Source: Anaerolineaceae bacterium UBA700
GTDB lineage: Bacteria; Chloroflexota; Anaerolineae; Anaerolineales; Anaerolineaceae
DNA length: 18,827 bases
Assembly (NCBI GenBank): GCA_002298885.1
Contig: DBMK01000014.1
Location: 1 to 18,827, forward strand
Reading direction: 5' to 3'
A model generated the notes under the pieces. The model searched no databases and was not told the origin of the DNA. It saw only the letters and a program-made list of their open reading frames with translations. Shown in pieces: positions 13,823 to 18,827 of this stretch; positions within the stretch are counted from its first letter, which is position 1; each line of letters opens with the position of its first letter. The translations under genes and the position numbers were made by a program.

Positions 13823-14179
13823 TTAAGGCGGCTCCGGGTCGTCCTGCGCCGCGGCGCCGCCGCTTCCCTCGGGTTGGAAGATAGCCCGGTGCCCGAAGAG
13901 GTCGGCCACGGCCTGGTCGAAATCCTTGCTGGCCTGCGAGCTGTCGGCTAGCTGCATTTCCGCCTTGAGCAGGGTCGCCAGGCGCGTGCTCGATTTGCCG
14001 ATCCCATCCAGCAGGTCCATCAGCTCAGCGAAGGTGAGGTTCTCGCCGGCCAGGTTCTTGACCCGGTCCATCACCGCCACCAGGTCCAGCACCGCTGGCC
14101 GCAGGATATCGATGGCGCGGGTCTTCTCGTCCGGCGGGGCGCTCTTTCTTCGAGTAGTTCGGGGTCTTTTATCAGTCAT
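13823..14179 (-). CDS. small phage protein, candidate terminase small subunit
   Basis: 118-residue, mainly helical, charged protein. It has a basic N-terminus (MTDKRPRTTRRKS), a helical core (LVAVMDRVKNLAGENLTF, then AELMDLLDGIGKSSTRLATLL) and an acidic, Pro-rich tail (DDPEPP). No motif names it with certainty. The call rests on its place 159 bases upstream of terL on the same strand, its size, and the basic-then-helical layout common in small terminase subunits, which bind DNA and hand it to TerL. It starts at ATG 14179, with no Shine-Dalgarno site but with a LexA-like palindrome five bases upstream. An unrelated phage or host regulator remains possible. Confidence 0.6.
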   Translation of the reverse strand: MTDKRPRTTRRKSAPPDEKTRAIDILRPAVLDLVAVMDRVKNLAGENLTFAELMDLLDGIGKSSTRLATLLKAEMQLADSSQASKDFDQAVADLFGHRAIFQPEGSGGAAAQDDPEPP

Positions 14180-14183
14180 TTTT

Positions 14184-14199
14184 TAGAACCTATGTTCTA
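14184..14199. promoter_or_regulatory. LexA-type SOS box candidate
   Basis: A perfect palindrome of arms TAGAAC and GTTCTA around CTAT, matching the GAAC-N4-GTTC LexA operator known from Gram-positive bacteria. It lies immediately upstream of the first phage gene (ATG 14179) and downstream of a promoter-like pair, the right place to block transcription. The same element is not seen elsewhere in the intergenic regions read. Confidence 0.5.
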
Positions 14200-14211
14200 T
14201 GAATTATGACC

Positions 14212-14239
14212 AGTATGACACACTTCCCCCCTTTTTCAA
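14212..14239 (-). promoter_or_regulatory. weak promoter candidate for the phage genes
   Basis: On the minus strand TTGAAA (14239-14234) and CATACT (14217-14212) are separated by 16 bases. The match to consensus is partial (5 of 6 and 4 of 6). Its support is its position just upstream of the SOS-box palindrome and the phage genes. Confidence 0.3.
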
Positions 14240-14280
14240 CCCGTGCATTGTTGCAATTTACCCGTGCATCTTTGCAATTA
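14239..14280. repeat. two adjacent 21-bp direct repeats upstream of the phage genes
   Basis: Units acccgtgcattgttgcaatt(t) at 14239-14259 and acccgtgcatctttgcaatt(a) at 14260-14280 match at 18 of 21 positions. The spacing is two helical turns, so a protein could bind both on one face. The left unit borders the candidate -35 box. Confidence 0.5.
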
Positions 14281-14328
14281 AAAAAATCTGGATTTTTGTA
14301 CGGCGTACGCCGCACAAAAATCCAGATT
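14279..14328 (-). terminator. Rho-independent terminator-like hairpin after the phosphohexomutase gene
   Basis: Perfect 15-bp arms at 14285-14299 and 14314-14328 enclose a self-complementary GC-rich core (cggcgtacgccg). On the minus strand the stem is followed by a run of T. It ends the minus-strand run from 17621 and separates it from the phage module. Confidence 0.6.
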
Positions 14329-14332
14329 CAGA

Positions 14333-14375
14333 TTTAATTTCTTTTTCGGTGCTGCGCACCGAAAAAGAAATTAAA
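14333..14375. repeat. perfect 19-bp hairpin abutting the phosphohexomutase stop codon
   Basis: Arms 14333-14351 and 14357-14375 with a 5-base loop. The first base of the arm touches the TAA stop at 14378-14376. It lies just before the terminator-like hairpin in transcription order. Confidence 0.65.
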
Positions 14376-15836
14376 TTAAGTGATGCTTGCCGCCACTTCC
14401 TCGCCGAAGCCGAGCAGCGCCTTGACCATGGGCCCCGAGCGGCCTTCGGCGTACACCCGCAGCACCGGCTCGGTGCCCGAGGGCCGGATCAGCAGCCACG
14501 AATCGTCCGCCAGGATATATTTCACCCCGTCCAGCACGCTGACCTCAGTGATCGTCTCGCCGCCGATCCGGGCCGGCGCATCTTCCCGCAGGCGCCGGGT
14601 CATCTCGTCCTTAGCCACCGGGCGGCTCAGGCGCAGGTCGCGCCGCTCGTAAAAGGCCGGCCCAACCTCCGCCAGCAGGTTATCCACCAGGTCCACCAGC
14701 GGCGTGTTGGCGCAGGCTACGATTTCGATCAGCAGCAGCCCCATCAGCACCCCGTCCCCCTCGGGAATGTTGCCGCGGAACGAAATCCCGCCCGATTCCT
14801 CACCGCCGATCAGCACGTCTTCCTTGAGCATGTAATCCGCAATGTGGTTGAAGCCCACCGGCGTCTCGTAGCACGGCAGGTTGTACTTCTGGGCCAGGCG
14901 GTCGATCATGCGCGTCGTCGAAACCGTGCGCACCACCGCCCCGCGCATGCCGCGCTTCTCCACAAGGTGGCGCAGCCCCAGGGCCATGATCTTGTGCGGG
15001 TCCACGAAGTTGCCGCGTTCGTCCATCGCCCCAATGCGGTCGGCGTCTCCGTCCGTCACCAGGCCAAAGCTGCCCATCCCCGAGCCGACGGCGCGTTGCA
15101 GCGCCTGCAGGTAGCGGGCAATCGGTTCCGGGTGGATGCCGCCGAAGCCCGGGTTCATCTCGCCCCGGATCTCCTGCACCTCGCAGCCCGTGCCCTGTAA
15201 AATGCTGCGGATCACCCCCCGCCCGGCCCCGTACATCGAATCCACCACTACGTGCTGCGGGTTCTCGGCGATGGCGTCGAAATCGATCAGCTTGCGCAGG
15301 TGATCGTTGTAGGCCGGGATGGGGTTGAAGCGCACGATCTTGCCTTGCTGGCGCGCCTGGTCGAAATCCATCTGGTTCGGGCCGCGCCCTTTGCACTCGT
15401 TGTCATTGAGGAACACCTCAACCAGGCGGCACTGCTCCGGCAGCGCCGAGCCGCCGTAGGCCGATTTGAGCTTGACCCCGTTGTAGCGCGGCGCGTTGTG
15501 CGAGGCCGTGATCATCACCCCGGCGATGGCGTTCAAATGGCGCACCGCGTACGAGATCGCCGGAGTGGGCGCATCCGCCTGGGACAGGTATACCGTATAA
15601 TCGTTGGCCGCCAGAACCCGCCCCACGTCCTGGGCGTAGCGGTCCGAGAGGAAACGGGTGTCGAACCCCACCACCACCTTGCGTGGGTCCGGCGCCGGGT
15701 CCAGCGCCGCCCCATTTGTCCACGAAAGGGATGCCACCGCATCCGCAATCGCCTGGGTCACCAAACGCAAATTATGGAAGGTGAAAGTGTCCGAGATTAC
15801 GGCTCGCCAGCCGTCGGTTCCAAAATGAATCGTCAT
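14376..15836 (-). CDS. phosphoglucomutase/phosphomannomutase (alpha-D-phosphohexomutase)
   Basis: Complete 486-residue cytoplasmic enzyme that moves phosphate between C1 and C6 of a hexose phosphate. It feeds nucleotide-sugar and polysaccharide synthesis. All four family motifs are present and in order: catalytic phosphoserine loop MITASHNAPRYNG (Ser112), metal-binding TDGDADR (262-267), sugar-binding GGEESGG (344-350) and phosphate-binding RPSGTEP (451-457). AGGAG lies six bases before ATG 15836. Glucose versus mannose preference cannot be read from the sequence. It follows the DUF389 gene after an 82-base gap holding a perfect hairpin, so it may be partly uncoupled from it. Confidence 0.93.
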   Translation of the reverse strand: MTIHFGTDGWRAVISDTFTFHNLRLVTQAIADAVASLSWTNGAALDPAPDPRKVVVGFDTRFLSDRYAQDVGRVLAANDYTVYLSQADAPTPAISYAVRHLNAIAGVMITASHNAPRYNGVKLKSAYGGSALPEQCRLVEVFLNDNECKGRGPNQMDFDQARQQGKIVRFNPIPAYNDHLRKLIDFDAIAENPQHVVVDSMYGAGRGVIRSILQGTGCEVQEIRGEMNPGFGGIHPEPIARYLQALQRAVGSGMGSFGLVTDGDADRIGAMDERGNFVDPHKIMALGLRHLVEKRGMRGAVVRTVSTTRMIDRLAQKYNLPCYETPVGFNHIADYMLKEDVLIGGEESGGISFRGNIPEGDGVLMGLLLIEIVACANTPLVDLVDNLLAEVGPAFYERRDLRLSRPVAKDEMTRRLREDAPARIGGETITEVSVLDGVKYILADDSWLLIRPSGTEPVLRVYAEGRSGPMVKALLGFGEEVAASIT

Positions 15837-15842
15837 TAATAA

Positions 15843-15847
15843 CTCCT
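15843..15847 (-). promoter_or_regulatory. ribosome binding site of the phosphohexomutase gene
   Basis: AGGAG on the minus strand, six bases upstream of ATG 15836-15834; a textbook Shine-Dalgarno site. Confidence 0.65.
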
Positions 15848-15866
15848 GACAATATAGGGTTTAATT

Positions 15867-15907
15867 TTTGTTTTATTTCGGGGGGCTTTCCCCCGAAATA
15901 AAACAAA
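15867..15907. repeat. perfect 18-bp hairpin between the DUF389 and phosphohexomutase genes
   Basis: Arms 15867-15884 and 15890-15907 with loop gcttt, starting 11 bases after the upstream stop. There is no T-tract on either side, so termination is unproven. It may protect or process the transcript. Confidence 0.6.
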
Positions 15908-15918
15908 GAAATATTGTG

Positions 15919-17154
15919 CTACTTCGGCTTGGGCGTCGCCGTTAGAATCAGGGCGGCCTGCACCCAGCCCACCTTGCCGTCCGGCGTGCTCACGTGGACC
16001 CAGATCACCCCGGCCTTGTTCACCTGCTCGGGCAGGATCTGGATCAGGTTGCCGTTCAACAGCGAGGTGACCACCGTGTTCGAATTCGGCTCCGCCCGGA
16101 TGATCACCCCGTTGGCCTCGCCGGCATTGACCAGGCCCCACACCGGCGTTGACGTTGGCGGCAAGGTGGCGCTGGCTGTCAGGCTGGGGACGATCGTTGC
16201 GGTCGCCGTGCGCGTGGCGTCCGGCGGCTGCGGGGTGTCGCTGGGCACCGCCAGCAGCGTCCAGGTCGGCGACGGGAACGGCTCCAGGGTGGGGGTGGCT
16301 GCTTCCACCTGCACCACCGGCGTCGGCTGCGGGGAAACGCTGGGAACGCCAGGCAGGATCAATAAATATGAAGCCGCCAGCATCAGCGCAAACAGCAGCA
16401 GCCCCACCGGATAACCGGTTGCCTGGGCCGGATGGATGCCCTGCAGAATGAAGGCAATCGTCCCCACCATCACGGCCACGGCCATGTAAGCGGCGAACAG
16501 GATCAACCCGCCCGGCCACAGCCCGGCCGTCCCGCCGCTCGCCGCCGCGCCGGCAACCAGTCCATACCCGGCCACGCCCAGCGGCAAAAACAGCTCGTAA
16601 GCCAACGCCACACTGGATACCAGCGGCTTGGAGCGCGGGTTGCGCACCAGCAGAATCACGGTGAAGAGGATGCCCAGCGTCAGCACGGCCAGGTCCGGCC
16701 AGGTAAATTGGGAGTGTAAAACCGCCTGGGCCGGCGGCGTCCCGGCGGCTTGCTGTCCCAGCACCCCGCCCAGCGCGCCCATCCCCACTACCAGCGCCCC
16801 GCCGACCGCCAGGCTGATCAGCGAGCGCAGGAAGAAGACCAGCGAGCCGGTGGCAGTCGCCAGCGCCATGCCAACCACCGGCGCCATGAACGGCGCCAGC
16901 AGCGCCGCCAGGATGTACAGCGCCGGCGAATCCAGCCAGATGGCCACCGCCAGCACCGCCCCGCACAGCAGGGCGAACAAATAGAAATCGAGCGTCGCCG
17001 ACCCCTGGTGCGCCAGGTCGGCCATGAACTCAGCCCGCTCGCTCGAATCGCCCGAGGCCAGGATCTGGCGCGTCCGGCGCCGCCGCGAGCGCGGCAGGTG
17101 TTCTTCCGGCTGCGGCTCTTCCGGGGGCAGTTGTTCGCTCATCGGCATGGTCAT
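15919..17154 (-). CDS. DUF389-type membrane protein with C-terminal SH3-like domain
   Basis: 411-residue integral membrane protein. A charged N-terminal region (1-50, with SRRRRTR) precedes about seven hydrophobic segments (roughly 56-74, 76-100, 108-130, 148-167, 178-200, 210-235, 243-262). The second carries DSPALYILAALLAPFMAPVVGMALA, which resembles the DUF389 signature. A Pro/Thr-rich linker (about 268-335) leads to a bacterial SH3-like domain (about 338-405: GVIIRAEPNSNTVVTSLLNG, then WVHVSTPDGKVGWVQ). Such SH3 domains often bind cell-wall or glycan components outside the cell, so the tail probably faces outward (inference). The function of DUF389 proteins is not established. Its ATG overlaps the HAD gene stop (ATGA), which implies co-translation. 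Confidence 0.8.
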   Translation of the reverse strand: MTMPMSEQLPPEEPQPEEHLPRSRRRRTRQILASGDSSERAEFMADLAHQGSATLDFYLFALLCGAVLAVAIWLDSPALYILAALLAPFMAPVVGMALATATGSLVFFLRSLISLAVGGALVVGMGALGGVLGQQAAGTPPAQAVLHSQFTWPDLAVLTLGILFTVILLVRNPRSKPLVSSVALAYELFLPLGVAGYGLVAGAAASGGTAGLWPGGLILFAAYMAVAVMVGTIAFILQGIHPAQATGYPVGLLLFALMLAASYLLILPGVPSVSPQPTPVVQVEAATPTLEPFPSPTWTLLAVPSDTPQPPDATRTATATIVPSLTASATLPPTSTPVWGLVNAGEANGVIIRAEPNSNTVVTSLLNGNLIQILPEQVNKAGVIWVHVSTPDGKVGWVQAALILTATPKPK

Positions 17155-17621
17155 GATCGCAAGCTCGCCACTATCCTCATGGGTTTTTCAAATAGTTCCA
17201 GCGCCGCCAGGATATCCGGCAGCACCAGGTCGGCCGCGTTCAAGGCGCTCAGCGCCAACCCTTCGCGGCTCAGCACCGCAATCCCGAGCCCGGCTGCCTG
17301 CAGCATCCCCGCATCGTTGGCGCCCTGCCCAATCGCCGCCACCCCTTGCGCCCCCAGGCGCTGCACAAAGGCCGCCTTTTGAGCAGCCTCGCCGCCCGGC
17401 GCGAGTCGCTCGGCCTTGAGCCCAAGCTGCTCGTCGATGGCTGCTTGCTGCCCGTGCGTGTCTGCGGTGATCAGGTGGATTTGAAGCCGGTCGCGCAGGT
17501 TGTTAATCGCTTCCGCCACCCCTTCGATCAGCCTGCCGTCCAGCGCCAGCGTCCCATTAACGTCCAGCACCAGGTGCTCCAATCGGAGCCCTCCCCGCCC
17601 TGGAATGGCAAGCTCGATCAT
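17151..17621 (-). CDS. small HAD-superfamily protein (soluble P-type ATPase-like) with altered motifs
   Basis: 156-residue cytoplasmic protein from ATG 17621. HAD motif I is VLDVNGTLALDG (Asp20 as nucleophile, but the second Asp replaced by Asn22), motif II LITADTH (Thr52), a Lys near 82, and motif IV GQGANDAGML (98-107), where the family usually has GDGAND. The compact size without a cap and the GxGAND motif resemble the phosphorylation-domain core of P-type ATPases, found free as soluble P-type ATPase-like proteins. The changes at Asn22 and Gln99 may weaken phosphatase turnover. Longer starts up to 17729 are rejected because that leader is the translation of repeat R5. A TATAAT box lies six bases before the ATG. 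It is coupled by ATGA to the DUF389 gene. Confidence 0.8.
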   Translation of the reverse strand: MIELAIPGRGGLRLEHLVLDVNGTLALDGRLIEGVAEAINNLRDRLQIHLITADTHGQQAAIDEQLGLKAERLAPGGEAAQKAAFVQRLGAQGVAAIGQGANDAGMLQAAGLGIAVLSREGLALSALNAADLVLPDILAALELFEKPMRIVASLRS

Positions 17622-17627
17622 GGTTTT

Positions 17628-17654
17628 ATTATAATACACTCCTCTAATGGTAAA
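17628..17654 (-). promoter_or_regulatory. promoter candidate, probably giving a leaderless transcript
   Basis: Consensus TATAAT (17633-17628) lies six bases before the ATG of the HAD gene, with TTTACC (17654-17649) 15 bases further upstream. With the usual 6-8 bases from -10 to the start site, transcription would begin at or next to the ATG. The -35 match is weak. Confidence 0.4.
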
Positions 17655-17686
17655 ATAAATTTTGCGCTCATATACCCAACAGCATC

Positions 17687-17766
17687 CACCACAGAGGCAC
17701 AGAGGCACAGAGAAAACCAATAAAAGCATTTAAAGGTTTTCTCAGTGTCTCTGTGTCTCAGTGGTG
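17687..17766. repeat. repeat R5 pair in inverted orientation in the divergent intergenic region
   Basis: Left arm 17687-17718 and right arm 17735-17766 are imperfect inverted copies of the caccacagaggcacagaggc-type repeat around 16 AT-rich bases. It sits between the divergent HAD and lipoprotein genes, and matches the pair at 6037-6146. Confidence 0.75.
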
Positions 17767-17795
17767 AAAAAAACACACCTTTCACCCGAGCCTTC

Positions 17796-18809
17796 ATGAA
17801 ACTAAAATTCATCGCCCTCCTCCTCGTCATTCTCCTTGCGGCCTGTACCAATACCACGCCGGTCCCGGTCACGCCAACGCCGCCCGTGGATGCCACGCCC
17901 ACGTTGCCCGCTGACCCCACGCCCACCCTCACCCCCACCCCGCCGCCCGGCAAGGTGATCCTGTTTTCCCCGGACCCGGCTTCCGCCCTGGCAGCCGGCC
18001 TGCGTCCCGGGCTGGCCGACCTGGCATCCACCAGCCAGCTCGCCCTCGCCGAGAAGCCGTCGATCCAGCCCGCCGACCTGGCTCCCGAAGTGCGCATCGT
18101 CGTGCTGCTTTCCGCCCCGGATAACCTCAACGACCTGCTGGCCGCGGCTCCCAAAACCCAGTTTGTGCTCCTCTCCGCTTCAGCCCCCGACCCCAAATCC
18201 AACCTGAGCGTCATCCGCCAGGACCCCAACCGGGTGGCCTTCGTGGCCGGATTCGTCGCCACTGTCATTTCCGAGGATTGGCGATCCGCTGCCCTCCTGC
18301 CCGACAGCCCCGCCTCCCTGCCGGAAGCCTTCAAGAACGGCGGCGGCTACTTCTGCGGTCGCTGCACCCCCATCCACGGCCCGATCGTGCTCTTCCCCGT
18401 CACCGCCGCCCTGCCCGCCGGCAGCGGCCTCGACGCCTGGCAGACCGCCCTCACCGGCTTGAAGGCCAACCTCCTCGAGACTCTCTACGTGGATCCCACC
18501 ATCGCCACCCCCGATCTGCTCAAGCTGCTCGGCGAGCAAACCTTCGTGTTGGTCGGCGGCGCTTCCCCCAGCGACGAGGCCCTGAAACAGCGCTGGGCCG
18601 CCACCGTCAGCTCCGACGCCCTCCCCGCGCTGCGGGCGCTCTGGCCCGGCCTGCTCGCCGGAACCGGCGGCCAATCCCTCGCCGCCGGCGTGTCCATCGG
18701 CGACGTCAACCCCGATTTCCTCACCCCCGGCAAGCAGCGCCTGGCCCAGGACGTCATCGACCGCCTCGCCGCCGGCACCCTCGACCCCCTGACCCCCGCC
18801 GCGCAGTAG
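17796..18809 (+). CDS. substrate-binding-protein-like lipoprotein (BMP/Med-type)
   Basis: 337-residue exported lipoprotein from ATG 17796 (MKLKFIALLLVILLAAC, lipobox Cys17). A Thr/Pro-rich spacer (about 18-63) is followed by a two-lobe binding-protein-like region. Features reminiscent of the basic membrane protein/Med family are KVILFSPDPAS at the first strand, TQFVLLSAS, and NRVAFVAGFVATVI, which resembles the family's VAFLAG helix; a later strand is LLGEQTFVLVGGAS. Such proteins bind nucleosides or other small molecules for ABC import, but no transporter genes are visible because the window ends 18 bases later. The start at 17745 is rejected because it lies in repeat R5. It is the only plus-strand gene and is divergent from the HAD gene. 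The binding-protein fold is moderately supported; the ligand is unknown. Confidence 0.75.
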   Translation: MKLKFIALLLVILLAACTNTTPVPVTPTPPVDATPTLPADPTPTLTPTPPPGKVILFSPDPASALAAGLRPGLADLASTSQLALAEKPSIQPADLAPEVRIVVLLSAPDNLNDLLAAAPKTQFVLLSASAPDPKSNLSVIRQDPNRVAFVAGFVATVISEDWRSAALLPDSPASLPEAFKNGGGYFCGRCTPIHGPIVLFPVTAALPAGSGLDAWQTALTGLKANLLETLYVDPTIATPDLLKLLGEQTFVLVGGASPSDEALKQRWAATVSSDALPALRALWPGLLAGTGGQSLAAGVSIGDVNPDFLTPGKQRLAQDVIDRLAAGTLDPLTPAAQ

Positions 18810-18827
18810 ATGGTTAAAAAATATGCG

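Noticed and set aside
12090..13826. Long plus-strand frame opposite terL
   Set aside because: Low-complexity His/Arg/Pro-rich product with no motif; it is a shadow of the terminase gene.
17622..17729. N-terminal extension of the HAD protein beginning MLLLVFSVPLCLCGG
   Set aside because: The leader is a translation of repeat R5, and the motif-bearing protein starts cleanly at ATG 17621 behind a TATAAT box.
17745..17795. ATG 17745 as start of the plus-strand lipoprotein
   Set aside because: It lies in repeat R5 and would put about 17 polar residues before a normal lipoprotein signal peptide that starts at 17796.
17618..18334. Minus-strand frame opposite the plus-strand lipoprotein
   Set aside because: Gly/Val/Arg-rich shadow that runs through repeat R5. 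The plus-strand gene has a lipobox and a binding-protein-like pattern.

Overview
The window is GC-rich and densely packed. It reads like a piece of an uncultured Chloroflexota genome, probably Anaerolineae-like. That placement is an inference from the many lipoproteins with Pro/Thr-rich linkers behind the lipobox, a DUF389 membrane protein carrying an SH3-like tail, and an unusual load of dispersed intergenic repeats. It was not tested against any database. Every confident gene except the last is on the minus strand, so the description below follows transcription from high to low coordinates.

Right end (14376-18809): a plus-strand substrate-binding-like lipoprotein (17796-18809) diverges from a three-gene minus run. 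That run is a small HAD protein with altered motifs (17151-17621), a DUF389 membrane protein with a C-terminal SH3-like domain (15919-17154, ATGA overlap), and a phosphohexomutase (14376-15836). A strong terminator-like hairpin pair ends the run. Next comes an isolated phage module (12036-14179): a small terminase-subunit candidate and a complete large terminase. A GAAC-N4-GTTC palindrome (LexA-type SOS box) sits directly before the first ATG. No portal or capsid gene is visible.

Centre (1807-11871): six secreted or anchored SGNH/GDSL-type proteins lie in a row. Five are paralogous lipoproteins (10831-11871, 8431-9672, 7292-8314, 6154-7158, 3914-6157) and one is membrane-anchored (9669-10853). 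They are followed by an acyl carrier protein (3510-3755) and a fatty acyl-AMP ligase-like enzyme (1807-3510). The set resembles the logic of Dlt-type extracytoplasmic acylation: adenylating enzyme, carrier, membrane-anchored SGNH protein. No MBOAT acyl transferase is present, and a family of paralogs has been added. In all five lipoproteins the block I serine of the SGNH fold (GDS) is replaced by cysteine (GDC/ADC), and the other catalytic blocks are lost to varying degrees.

Left end (1-1806): two histidine phosphatases (one cut by the window edge) and a 411-bp gene-free stretch. That stretch holds a 227-bp MITE with 18-bp perfect terminal inverted repeats and an 8-bp target duplication, inserted into an older repeat.

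Throughout, gene junctions are filled by a modular set of repeats that often begin within a few bases of stop codons. Several run into coding sequence: they encode the signal-peptide n- or h-region of four lipoproteins, a possible pre-leader in another, an interdomain linker in the propeller fusion, and a linker in the terminase. This repeat-to-protein traffic, together with the Cys-variant SGNH array next to the ACP/acyl-AMP ligase pair, is the most unusual content here.
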